Positions 14,142 to 22,049 of a stretch of 23,600 bases of DNA are shown here, piece by piece. Below the pieces are notes generated by a model. That model did no database searches. It saw nothing but the letters and a program-made list of their open reading frames with translations, and was not told the DNA's origin. A program made the position numbers and the translations under genes. How positions within the stretch are numbered: the stretch's first letter is position 1; every line of letters begins with the position of its first letter. Source of the DNA: an uncultured Bulleidia sp. GTDB lineage: Bacteria > Bacillota_I > Bacilli_A > Erysipelotrichales > Erysipelotrichaceae. The stretch is from contig CAKVLT010000022.1 of assembly GCA_934757945.1 (NCBI GenBank), positions 1-23,600 on the forward strand, in the 5' to 3' direction.

Positions 14142-15706
14142 CCGTTAAAACAGATACGGAAACACGTACAGAAACCATTCAAAGTACTTCCTCCATCACT
14201 CATATGCACTGTGACATACAGGGAACCATTCAATCTGTTACAGCAAGCACAAGACTAGATGTGTCCAAAGAAGATGTACTTTTCTTTAACGGATATCAGA
14301 CATGGAGCTATTGCAAAGAAGTTCACCGCAATGCCTTTCAAAAAGGTTTACAGCATATCCCTCAAAAACTTCTGGATACTTATCACTTTGACAGATATGG
14401 AGATTATCATTTCTATACCTATCCACACAAAAAAGGAATTTTTCAGGGATATACCTATATGTATATACGACACGAAAACACCTACCATCTTCTTGCGTCT
14501 GTAAATGAAGAACCCGGCTATACCATCTTCCATTACGATCACGGCATCTTAACTTTAACAAGAGACTGTGTGGGACTGGAAGTACATGGCACTTTTCCTA
14601 TATTTGATCTGTTTGAAAAAGAAGGAAGCGAAGAAGAAGTGTTTGATGCCTGGTTTAAAGCCATGCATATTCTTCCGAAAACCAAGCAGAAACTCTATGG
14701 ATATTCAAGCTGGTATAATCACTATGAAAACATCACTTCCTCCACTATCAATGAAGATCTTGAAGGATGCAGAAGAATTTTACAGAATGGTGATCTTTTC
14801 CAGATAGACGATGGATGGCAGCCATGTACAGGTGACTGGCTGGAATATAATCCTCTTAAGTTTCCGAATGGACTTCGTTATGAAACCGATAAAATCCATA
14901 AAGCGGGATTTCAGGCTGGCCTTTGGTTAGCACCATTTACAGCCTCAGTCCATTCTCAGTTAGCCCAAGAGCATCCAGACTGGTTACTGCAGATAGATGG
15001 TAAGCCATGGTTTATAGGTTCCAACTGGGATGGTGCCTATGCTCTGGATATTGATCATCCTGAAGTCATTGCCTATCTTGAGAAAGTATTTGATCAGATA
15101 TTTAACGAATGGAACTTTGATCTTGTCAAACTGGATTTTCTGTATGGAGCGGCTCCATTTGGATCATCAGCAGAATCGCGCAGTGCCAGAATGTACAGAG
15201 CCAACAGACTGCTCAGAAAACTATGTAAAGATCATCCAATCCTTGGATGTGGGGTGCCAACCTGTACTTCTTTTGGTGTATTTGAATACAATCGTACAGG
15301 CTGTGATGTTTCTTTAGACTGGAATGATGTATGGTATATGCGATTTTTCCACAGAGAAAGAGTATCCACCAAACACTCTATTGCCAATACCATTTTCAGA
15401 AGACAGCTCAACACAAGAGCCTATGGCAGTGATCCCGATGTTTTCTTCTTGAGAGAAGACAATATCCGATTAACCTCTTCTCAGAAAGAGGCACTGATTA
15501 CTCTGGATGCTCTGTTAGGAAATGTCTTTTTAACCAGTGATAATCCAAACACATATACAGAAAAACAGATAGCTCAGTACAGGTACTATCGCCATCTGTC
15601 TTCAGCAACCAATATACATTGTTCATTTACAGGTACTGTATGCACCATCACGTATACATTGGATAGTGTTACTCAAAGCTTTCAATATGATACTCAAAAT
15701 CTGTAG
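14126..15706 (+). CDS. Glycoside hydrolase family 36 alpha-galactosidase-like enzyme
   Basis: The 526-residue protein resembles the compact Thermotoga GalA type (about 550 residues) rather than the 700-residue AgaA/RafA type. The N-terminal beta domain contains FFNGYQTWSYCKE (about 53-65). The barrel holds YGYSSWYNHY (about 191-200), QIDDGWQPCTGDW (about 226-238) and LWLAPFTAS. Asp337 in LVKLDFLYGAAPFG is the likely nucleophile, and GCDVSLDWNDVW holds the likely acid/base, Asp398. No signal peptide is present. It would remove terminal alpha-galactose from melibiose or raffinose-type sugars after uptake. The start overlaps the symporter by 16 bases, so it is translationally coupled. It is the last gene of the operon; a terminator begins at its stop. 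Confidence 0.88.
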   Translation: MQWKITVKTDTETRTETIQSTSSITHMHCDIQGTIQSVTASTRLDVSKEDVLFFNGYQTWSYCKEVHRNAFQKGLQHIPQKLLDTYHFDRYGDYHFYTYPHKKGIFQGYTYMYIRHENTYHLLASVNEEPGYTIFHYDHGILTLTRDCVGLEVHGTFPIFDLFEKEGSEEEVFDAWFKAMHILPKTKQKLYGYSSWYNHYENITSSTINEDLEGCRRILQNGDLFQIDDGWQPCTGDWLEYNPLKFPNGLRYETDKIHKAGFQAGLWLAPFTASVHSQLAQEHPDWLLQIDGKPWFIGSNWDGAYALDIDHPEVIAYLEKVFDQIFNEWNFDLVKLDFLYGAAPFGSSAESRSARMYRANRLLRKLCKDHPILGCGVPTCTSFGVFEYNRTGCDVSLDWNDVWYMRFFHRERVSTKHSIANTIFRRQLNTRAYGSDPDVFFLREDNIRLTSSQKEALITLDALLGNVFLTSDNPNTYTEKQIAQYRYYRHLSSATNIHCSFTGTVCTITYTLDSVTQSFQYDTQNL

Positions 15707-15727
15707 ATTCATTCTGCAGATTTTTTT
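15699..15727. terminator. Terminator shared by the galactoside operon and the antiporter gene
   Basis: ATCTGTAGA (15699-15707) pairs with TCTGCAGAT (15713-15721, one G-U pair) around TTCAT, followed by seven Ts on the plus strand and four on the minus strand. It contains the stop codons of both convergent genes, which are only two bases apart. Confidence 0.85.
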
Positions 15728-16896
15728 AAACACCTTGCATAGAGACTGTCCATGCCGATTGCACCAATAGGAGCAGTAATCAAAATACCCAACACTGCCA
15801 CAGATAACACTATCTCACCACACGCAAGACCATTAGCAAGTGCAACTCCACCAATAGCTGCCTGTACCGTAGCTTTAGGTAAATAGGAAACCATACAGAA
15901 CAGCTTTTCTTTCACATCCAGATCAGAGCCTGCCACCGATACCATCACACCAAGTGAACGTACAAGCAATGCCAGAATGATCAATACAACAGCTTCAGGA
16001 CCCGCAAGAAAAGTATATTGAATATTGACTTCAGCACCCACAAGTACAAACAGCAGAATTTCTGCCATCTGCCAGATGTTGCCAATCTGACAGGAAATCT
16101 GCTTTGTCAATGTCTGTTTAGATTGAATCTTTACTACCACAGCCATAGCCACAACTGCCAGTAATCCTGACATACTGAAATATGGCTGTAACACATCTTC
16201 CAGAGTAACAAGAATAAAGGATACAGATAAAAGAACCACCACTTTCAATGTAACAGAAAGTTCTGTATGGTTAAACAGGATGGACACTGCCATTCCCATC
16301 ACAATCCCTGCAAGTATGCCCAGAATTATGGAAAGAGGAATATTCAGAAATCCTGTCCACTGTATCTGCCCACCTTTTGCCATGGCAAGAAAAGTAGAAA
16401 ACAGTACAATAACAAAAACATCATCACAGGAAGCTCCTGCCAGTAATCGTTGAGGAATTGCTTTTTGAGTGCCATACCCTTTTTCGATATATTCTACCAT
16501 TCTGGGAACCACCACTGCAGGAGAGACCGCCGCAAGCACACTGCCCATAATGGCTGCCTCTACATATGTGATACCCAACAATTTTGGAGCAAGCACCACA
16601 TAGGCAACAAGTTCAAAAGAAGCTGGTACAAAGGATAACAATATTGCGGATTTTCCTGCTTTTAAAAGATCTTTTATATTTAATGTCAGCCCTGCTTTGA
16701 TAAGAATAATGATTAAAGCGATTTTTCTTAATACAGCAGAAACAGATAAAATTGTCGGATCCAGCACATTACACACATACGGTCCAAGAAAAATGCCTGC
16801 CACAAGCATCCCCACAATACGAGGTAAATGCAGCTTTTGAGCAATGCGGGCCAAACTCAGCCCTGCAAGAAAAATAAATGCCAGTGATAATAACAT
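15709..16896 (-). CDS. CPA2/NHA-type cation:proton antiporter
   Basis: The 395-residue membrane protein has about twelve hydrophobic helices. LHLPRIVGMLVAGIFLGPYV (about 23-42) is the second helix of the CPA superfamily. VLAAVSPAVVVPRMVEYIEK (about 120-139) followed by YGTQKAIPQRLLAGASCDDVF matches bacterial relatives of animal NHA (SLC9B) exchangers. The paired aspartates of ASCDDVF (about 155-161) occupy the ion-binding site of electrogenic antiporters. It should exchange Na+ or Li+ (or K+) for H+ at the cytoplasmic membrane. There is no C-terminal regulatory domain of KefB type. AAAGGATG precedes the start. A structured leader with a terminator lies directly upstream, so expression is probably ion- or metabolite-controlled. 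Confidence 0.85.
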   Translation of the reverse strand: MLLSLAFIFLAGLSLARIAQKLHLPRIVGMLVAGIFLGPYVCNVLDPTILSVSAVLRKIALIIILIKAGLTLNIKDLLKAGKSAILLSFVPASFELVAYVVLAPKLLGITYVEAAIMGSVLAAVSPAVVVPRMVEYIEKGYGTQKAIPQRLLAGASCDDVFVIVLFSTFLAMAKGGQIQWTGFLNIPLSIILGILAGIVMGMAVSILFNHTELSVTLKVVVLLSVSFILVTLEDVLQPYFSMSGLLAVVAMAVVVKIQSKQTLTKQISCQIGNIWQMAEILLFVLVGAEVNIQYTFLAGPEAVVLIILALLVRSLGVMVSVAGSDLDVKEKLFCMVSYLPKATVQAAIGGVALANGLACGEIVLSVAVLGILITAPIGAIGMDSLYARCLKKSAE

Positions 16897-16914
16897 AAAC
16901 CATCCTTTCTGTCA

Positions 16915-17034
16915 CAAAAAAGGCTGACAACTTTTCTGCGACTTAAAAACAAATCGTAGAAGTCATCAGCCTGATAGATATCAGCAGTTCTGGTTTTCAC
17001 CAAGGGAGAACTTCATTCCCGCTAAGTATCTTAC
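16915..17034 (-). ncRNA. Candidate riboswitch in the antiporter leader, possibly Na+ (DUF1646 motif) class
   Basis: On the minus strand, P1 pairs AGATA-c-TTAGC (17021-17031) with GCTGATATCT (16976-16985). It encloses a GGGA/TCCC hairpin (17004-17020) and a TTGGT-GAAA-ACCAG hairpin (16989-17003) with a GNRA loop, a three-way junction. A terminator follows: AGGCTGATGACTT pairs with AAGTTGTCAGCCT (two G-U pairs) and runs into six Ts (16916-16921), 20 bases before the antiporter start. The 3' half of P1 can instead form CTGAT-ATCT-ATCAG, which uses the first bases of the terminator stem, so the folds are mutually exclusive. The layout is that of a transcriptional riboswitch. The ligand class is suggested only by the Na+/H+ antiporter context. 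Confidence 0.6.
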
Positions 17035-17038
17035 CACT

Positions 17039-17884
17039 TTATAATCGTTTTTCAAATCCTCCGTGCACTTTTGCTCCGGATTGATATGTAACAAAGGCAT
17101 GAGGATCTGTTTCATGAATAATCTGTTCTATCTGAGATTCTTCATAAGCATTCAACGCTACAAAAAGAACCTCACAATCCGTGGAAGTATAGGCACCTTC
17201 CCCTTTCCAGCAGGTTACCCCTCTTCCCATTTCTTTCAGTATTCTCTGTTTTACCATCGGTTCCTTTGTGAATATCAATGCAGTCACATTAATATTCTGA
17301 TAATGGAAATGATCTGCTACGGTATATAAGATACCCACAAATACCGCAGAATACATGATGGTTTTAACATCATACACAAACAGGCATATGCCAAACAGGA
17401 CGATGTTGAAATAAATCGATACCTGTCCGGTTTTAAAGTCCGGTTTCTTCTTCACAAGACATACAGTAGCAATATCCATACCACCGCAACAGCCGCTTCC
17501 GGACAACGCAAGTCCTACACCGATACCGCAGATCATAGCCCCAAACACTACATTTAAAATCATATCTTCCACAACAGGTGCATTTACTGCAGGAAGTACG
17601 GATAATAATACTGTCTGTATGGCAAGAGAGACCAGTGTCTTTATGCAGAAATCTCTGTTCATGATGGTGTACGCCATAATGAATAACGGGATATTCAGCG
17701 TAAAATTGATAATACCAAGAAGATTCATGCCATCAGGTACAGGTAAAAGATGCTTGATAGCATATTCTATTAACTGTGACAAGCCAATCATTCCACCAAA
17801 GTTAATATGATTAGGTGTTACAAACAGCCAGATACCCACCGTCAACAATACGGATCCCAGAACAAGATTACTTATTTTTCTCAT
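17039..17884 (-). CDS. YitT-family membrane protein (DUF161/DUF2179)
   Basis: The 281-residue protein has five to six membrane helices in its first 200 residues, beginning NLVLGSVLLTVGIWLFVTPN. It carries the family segments INFGGMIGLSQLIEY (about 27-41) and GIGVGLALSGSGCCGGMDIA (about 121-140). From about residue 200 a soluble DUF2179 domain follows (VTALIFTKEP, GRGVTCWKGEGAYTS, HETDPHAFVTYQSGAKVHGG). The role of YitT proteins is not established; they are thought to be transporters. The gene starts 24 bases after the peptidase stop with no visible ribosome site, suggesting coupling to the upstream gene. The antiporter riboswitch candidate begins a few bases after its stop. Confidence 0.9.
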   Translation of the reverse strand: MRKISNLVLGSVLLTVGIWLFVTPNHINFGGMIGLSQLIEYAIKHLLPVPDGMNLLGIINFTLNIPLFIMAYTIMNRDFCIKTLVSLAIQTVLLSVLPAVNAPVVEDMILNVVFGAMICGIGVGLALSGSGCCGGMDIATVCLVKKKPDFKTGQVSIYFNIVLFGICLFVYDVKTIMYSAVFVGILYTVADHFHYQNINVTALIFTKEPMVKQRILKEMGRGVTCWKGEGAYTSTDCEVLFVALNAYEESQIEQIIHETDPHAFVTYQSGAKVHGGFEKRL

Positions 17885-17908
17885 GAAAACATTTTAACGC
17901 ATGTACTG

Positions 17909-20047
17909 TTAATCTACAGCAATATTTTTCATTGCCTGTATTTCATTGTGTACAGACTGCTGGAAATATTCTAACTGTTTTGCTCTTGCGTCTGTATAAG
18001 TTTTTAATTCTTCACTCACATCCGCACCATCTTCTTTTTCCAGTAAGGAAGCTGTAGCTAAAGCAGTATCTGTAAAGTAATACCCTTTATTATTACCCCA
18101 CCACTTGTTGTTATCCACAGCTTTATTGGCATGATTGTCAATTTTTACTGCAGCTGATGGAGAGAATAAATAATAGTTGTATTCACATAAACCATTTAAT
18201 TCATAAGCTACATCCAGCGCATCAGAGATTTTATCTTCTTTCAGATCATCAATCACTTCATCCAGTACAGTTAAGTTATCCTGGTATCCTGCATGTTTCA
18301 TCACAATATCGCTGGAGAAAACAATACCGACAAAGTTATCCTGTACATATTTAAACAGCTGTAAAGCTTTCTTATTGAATGCCTTGCCTTCTTCCTGAAT
18401 AGCTGTAATATCTTCTCCATCAGCCACTGCCTTTGCATAACGTGTATTGATATCTTCACATTCCTTATTCAAAGTATCTACAGCTTTCTGGAATGTGTCG
18501 ATGCCTTCCTGCCAGTCTTCCTTAGAGATACCTGCTTCCTTTGCATACGCTTCACAAAAGCTTTCCATCAGATCATCAATAGTAGCCTGCATGTTTAAAG
18601 GCATAGCTGGTAACTGATCAATAGCGATGGCAATACTTCCAAATACACCCACATTGGCTTTCATGACTTTTTCACTGTATGTATCTGTATTATCAGATTC
18701 TGTATGATAGTGTAATTCTGTCCAGGAGTATTCCTCACTGTCCTTTACTTCATCAGAACATGTGTCTGTTGTGTTTAAGAAATATGGTACACCTGCGCCT
18801 CTGTAAGATACACCATCTTCCATGGTAGTCGTATCCAGTGTTTCACTTTGAATACCATTTTCATAGTCTTTGACTGCCACATCCAGAACACCACTTTCTG
18901 ACAATTCTTTAACTACAGAAGCATATTCAGGAACGCAGGAAACCACAAAGGCATCTCCTCCGTCATCAAAAGCACATAATTCAAAGTTAAACAATGCCAG
19001 TGTCTTTTCAGCCCATTCAGGATGTACATTGTTAATCAGCTCATAAGCACCTCTTGTCCAGTCAAATTCTGTACCTGTAGCACCCCATTCTTCTGCACCA
19101 TGCGCAACAACTACAATGTCGTTTTCAGGTGTATAGCCACTGTCAATCATACCTTTTGCCATAGTCATGATGGCACCGATAGCACTGCAGTCATCCTGGA
19201 AACCTGTAAAATACATATCATAATGACCGGCAAACAGAATCTGCTGATCATGGGATTTACCAGGAATATAGCCTACCACATCATAACTTGTGCCATTTTC
19301 CGGCTCCATAACACTGTCCACCTTTAAAGTACAGGTTGTGTTTCCGTTGTCTATAGCTTCTTTGATCTGTTTATATTCATTCATAGTAATGATGGTTGCA
19401 GGAATGACATCTTCAGCACATACGTCCTGAATCTGGTGTTCATCATCACTGTTTCTTCCATACCCATCAAGATCATAAGTCACAAGAGCTTTTGCACCAT
19501 GCTCATAGGCTTCATAAATATAGCCGCCAATCCAGGATTCATTTAGCTGGTCAACACCAACCAGAGCAATCTTATCCTTAACATCTTTTCCTTCATAATC
19601 CTGTTTGAATCCTGTACCACAATCAACGATTTCTGCAGTAATACCGTTTTCATCTGTACCGTTTACCATGTAGGAAACCGGCATCAGATCAATATCTGTA
19701 CCCTCAATAGTCAAGGAGGCATCATTATACTGCCACTTGTCTACTGTGACAGGAATCTTTTCCACATTCTGCAAACCGATGGACTCCATCTGTTTCGCAA
19801 TAAAATCTGCAGCTCTGTGTTCCGCATCGGATCCAGATGTTCGAAATCCCAGTACATTTTCATGCATGGAAGTGTCTGTGGATAATGTTTCTGTAAGATT
19901 GTAGGCATAGTCCATATCGATGGCTTCTACATACTTGTTCACAGCATCCTGATAGAAACTTTCATCATTTGCGGCACTTTCTGCTTTACAGCCAGTTAAG
20001 CTGATCAGCATGAGCACACTAAGGCTTACTTTTAAATTGTTTTTCAT
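17909..20047 (-). CDS. Lipoprotein M28-family zinc metallopeptidase with PA domain
   Basis: I start at 20047 (MKNNLKVSLSVLMLISLTGC), which has AAAGGGGA just upstream; an earlier Met lies in the preceding terminator region. This 712-residue protein has a lipoprotein signal with lipobox LTGC (Cys20), so it is anchored outside the cell. A PA-like domain covers about residues 130-245. The M28 core follows with zinc ligands in FAGHYDMYFTGF (His275, Asp277), QDDCSAIGA (Asp285/286) and VVAHGAEEWG (Glu319/320), and ELHYHTESDNTDTYS. About 200 mostly helical residues at the C-terminus are outside the catalytic core and not recognised. M28 enzymes are aminopeptidases or carboxypeptidases; peptide scavenging at the cell surface is likely. 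Confidence 0.92.
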   Translation of the reverse strand: MKNNLKVSLSVLMLISLTGCKAESAANDESFYQDAVNKYVEAIDMDYAYNLTETLSTDTSMHENVLGFRTSGSDAEHRAADFIAKQMESIGLQNVEKIPVTVDKWQYNDASLTIEGTDIDLMPVSYMVNGTDENGITAEIVDCGTGFKQDYEGKDVKDKIALVGVDQLNESWIGGYIYEAYEHGAKALVTYDLDGYGRNSDDEHQIQDVCAEDVIPATIITMNEYKQIKEAIDNGNTTCTLKVDSVMEPENGTSYDVVGYIPGKSHDQQILFAGHYDMYFTGFQDDCSAIGAIMTMAKGMIDSGYTPENDIVVVAHGAEEWGATGTEFDWTRGAYELINNVHPEWAEKTLALFNFELCAFDDGGDAFVVSCVPEYASVVKELSESGVLDVAVKDYENGIQSETLDTTTMEDGVSYRGAGVPYFLNTTDTCSDEVKDSEEYSWTELHYHTESDNTDTYSEKVMKANVGVFGSIAIAIDQLPAMPLNMQATIDDLMESFCEAYAKEAGISKEDWQEGIDTFQKAVDTLNKECEDINTRYAKAVADGEDITAIQEEGKAFNKKALQLFKYVQDNFVGIVFSSDIVMKHAGYQDNLTVLDEVIDDLKEDKISDALDVAYELNGLCEYNYYLFSPSAAVKIDNHANKAVDNNKWWGNNKGYYFTDTALATASLLEKEDGADVSEELKTYTDARAKQLEYFQQSVHNEIQAMKNIAVD

Positions 20048-20068
20048 TTTTCTTCCCCTTTCAACAAT

Positions 20069-20338
20069 AAAAAAGACAGATGCGCAAAACACACCTGTCC
20101 AAATCATCTACTTTCAGTACTTTCTGTAACAGAAATCACTTCTTATTGACCATTTCATAAGGTTACTATTTTGCACACAACTTTATAAAACTGAGCTTTT
20201 AACTCAATCAATAAGGGTAAACACCCTTCCGTATTCCCTAAATACGGTTCCAATCTCTTCGATTGGTCTTCGGCATTTGACCCGGCCGTCCGTGTAGCCT
20301 CAGCCTGAATAGGCGGTCAATTTCTGTACTTTTGTACG
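20069..20338 (-). ncRNA. Structured RNA of about 270 nt, own promoter and terminator, class unassigned
   Basis: No gene fits here, but the minus strand is dense in perfect small helices. In order: GTAC-AAAA-GTAC (20326-20337); TTGACC/GGTCAA (20315-20320 with 20277-20282) enclosing GCCT-ATTC-AGGC and a GGC/GCC arm; CCAATC/GATTGG (20250-20266); CCGTATT/AATACGG (20229-20247); AAGGGT/ACCCTT (20213-20228); TGAG/CTCA (20192-20206); GTAAC/GTTAC (20126-20166) enclosing CTTAT/ATAAG. The last element is a terminator, GACAGGTG with CATCTGTC (20075-20099) and six Ts. Several helices are separated by just AA. The terminator ends about 15 bases before the peptidase ribosome site, so this is either a free ncRNA or a long attenuating leader. 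It does not match T-box, lysine, cobalamin, M-box, tmRNA, 6S or RNase P patterns by eye. The raiA motif is one candidate that I cannot confirm. Confidence 0.55.
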
Positions 20339-20343
20339 GCAAT

Positions 20344-20372
20344 AGAATACTGGAAAGTAAATAAAAAAGCAA
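20344..20372 (-). promoter_or_regulatory. Promoter of the structured RNA / peptidase unit
   Basis: Minus strand TTGCTT (20367-20372) and TATTCT (20344-20349) are 17 bases apart, placing the start near 20337, at the first helix of the structured RNA. The -35 box overlaps the T-tract of the upstream terminator. Confidence 0.5.
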
Positions 20373-20392
20373 TTAGTTTTTTTCTAACTGCT
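20363..20392 (-). terminator. Intrinsic terminator of the 144-residue hypothetical gene
   Basis: On the minus strand AGCAGTTAG pairs with CTAATTGCT (one G-U pair) around seven As, followed by six Ts. It contains the stop codon of the hypothetical gene. Confidence 0.85.
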
Positions 20393-20807
20393 CTACAATC
20401 ATCTCCACCTGATAGATGGCATCCTGTACCTGTCTTTTGGCCTGAGACATCTTATTTTGTACAAACATATCCACCAGGAAATTGTCAAAAAAGATATCAG
20501 CAAAACTGACAAATCCATCCATATCGATATCCGGAAAGGACATACCTCTTACATCCTGCAGTTCCTGGCTGAAAGTATACAGATCTCTTTTTGCTCTTTC
20601 TACACATCTTCTGGCATCTTGCACTTTGGATTGTTTCAGCATAGAGGAAAACATACCACCTCCAAGTAAATCCACAATACCCCAGTTACTGGCACTGTTC
20701 AGACAATCTTTTGCATCATACAGACTGTCAAGAGCTCTTCTGCCAGCTCTTAAAGCCTCATATTTCTCTTTATTTTCATCGTATAGCATGGTTTCAGTAT
20801 AGCACAT
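20373..20807 (-). CDS. Hypothetical protein, helical, 144 residues
   Basis: I do not recognise a named family. The protein is mostly helical and charged. It carries the notable segment LYDAKDCLNSASNWGIVDLL followed by GGGMFSSMLKQSKVQDARRC (about residues 29-68), and ends in a coiled-coil-like QNKMSQAKRQVQDAIYQVEM stretch (about 117-136). The glycine-rich turn between two helices looks conserved and could insert in or contact a membrane. No signal peptide is present. Neither the Met at 20807 nor the second one at 20789 (MLYDENKEKYEAL) has a ribosome site; the second is a credible start. The gene stands alone between two terminators. Confidence 0.7.
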   Translation of the reverse strand: MCYTETMLYDENKEKYEALRAGRRALDSLYDAKDCLNSASNWGIVDLLGGGMFSSMLKQSKVQDARRCVERAKRDLYTFSQELQDVRGMSFPDIDMDGFVSFADIFFDNFLVDMFVQNKMSQAKRQVQDAIYQVEMIVEQLEKN

Positions 20808-20843
20808 ATAGCAGCTCAGATTCTTAAGAAAGTATAAAGTATG

Positions 20844-20871
20844 AAAAAGCCGGCAAGAGTACCGGCTTTTG
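20844..20871 (-). terminator. Intrinsic terminator of the GH1/mupG operon
   Basis: AGCCGG pairs with CCGGCT (20848-20853 with 20862-20867) around an eight-base loop, with T-tracts on both sides. It lies just after the mupG stop. Confidence 0.88.
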
Positions 20872-20872
20872 A

Positions 20873-22033
20873 CTATTCAATAAATGTGAAGATATCTCCC
20901 TTATGAATCAGATCCAGAATACATAAAGCATCTTTGGAAATATGACCCAGCAGGTTTCTTTGACCTGTATTCTTCATTGGCTTCATACAGATTTGAATTT
21001 CTGCTTTATAGAAACTCAGGTTGTTATTAACGATTAAGACATCGCCTTTTTCAAAGTATTCCTCACCACAGTCTCTGCAAGGAATATCCGCATTCTTATA
21101 AAACAGTCTTGTCCATCTGCTGCGAATCATATAGTGGATATATTCGCTTACCTGATGACTGCCATACTGCAGAATTTCTTTTTCAATATCTGTAACACCT
21201 TCAGCAAGTTCAATACCTAATGGCAATCTCTTTAAATCTCCGTGAGGTAAAATGTTGGAAATCATTTCCCCAAACTGAGTTACTTTATCTACATGAATAT
21301 AGACTTCCTTCATAACATCTGCAACCTGTTTGAATTCTTCTTCTGTAGCAAACGCATTTCCGAATAAGATTTCATCCACGTTATTCATCGCAAGAACATG
21401 TCTTACCTGATCAGCTACGGACATGAATCTGTGATCTTCGATTGTCACAAGACCATCGTGCACAGGCCATGGACCATGGGCTTTTTTATCATGAGATGTT
21501 ATAAACAATGCTACTTTGACACCTTTTTCTTTCCAGTGTTCATTGATTTCCATGGTGGATTCAAGATCTGCACCTGTATATTCCTGAGGATAGAAATTAT
21601 GACATACTGAAAGATTATCAGGGTTTGCACCACCGTCTAATGCTGCATCAATTGCCGCAATAAATCCTGCAGACATTTCCACACCAACACCATAATGATT
21701 GTTAATCAGTGTGACGTCTCTTTCATCTCTGTAGCACATATCCATACGCAGGATATCAATACCCATTTCATTGATGACTTCCAGATGAGATTCATCTGCA
21801 CCAAGCATCTTCAGACAATCCGTATTGGCATCTCCACATACCTTCATGCCATACTTATGGGCAATTGCTGTAAAGTTTTTAAAGTAAGTAATGATTTCTT
21901 CTCTTGTTCCCGGTACTGAGAAGATAGAAGTAAAGATTTTTGTAAATCCATATCTGGAAGCCAATTGAAGATAAGATTCGATTTCTTCCATTGTTTCCTG
22001 TTCAGGATATAAAGATACACCTAAAGTAATCAT
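20873..22033 (-). CDS. mupG: MupG-type 6-phospho-N-acetylmuramidase (DUF871 family)
   Basis: The 386-residue protein begins MITLGVSLYPEQETMEEIES and continues FTKIFTSIF, with GDANTDCLKMLGADESHL, ILRMDMCYRDERDVTLINNH and CHNFYPQEYTGAD, all marks of the DUF871 family. The N-terminal TIM-type barrel covers about residues 1-240 and a beta-rich cyclophilin-like domain about 265-386. The characterised member, MupG of Staphylococcus aureus, splits MurNAc-6P-GlcNAc in the cytoplasm during peptidoglycan recycling. The start at 22033 is set by AAAGGAGGA. It follows the GH1 stop by 16 bases, so both are one operon. No murQ or PTS gene is visible in the window, so the natural substrate could be a different 6-phospho-disaccharide. 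Confidence 0.85.
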   Translation of the reverse strand: MITLGVSLYPEQETMEEIESYLQLASRYGFTKIFTSIFSVPGTREEIITYFKNFTAIAHKYGMKVCGDANTDCLKMLGADESHLEVINEMGIDILRMDMCYRDERDVTLINNHYGVGVEMSAGFIAAIDAALDGGANPDNLSVCHNFYPQEYTGADLESTMEINEHWKEKGVKVALFITSHDKKAHGPWPVHDGLVTIEDHRFMSVADQVRHVLAMNNVDEILFGNAFATEEEFKQVADVMKEVYIHVDKVTQFGEMISNILPHGDLKRLPLGIELAEGVTDIEKEILQYGSHQVSEYIHYMIRSRWTRLFYKNADIPCRDCGEEYFEKGDVLIVNNNLSFYKAEIQICMKPMKNTGQRNLLGHISKDALCILDLIHKGDIFTFIE

Positions 22034-22049
22034 GTTTTCCTCCTTTTGA

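Noticed and set aside
20140..20345. T-box, lysine or M-box riboswitch in the peptidase leader
   Set aside because: Short resemblances exist (GCCGAAG; AGGCTGAGGCT), but the T-box GGTGG sequence, the lysine AGAGGTGCG core and the M-box GACGCC core are missing.
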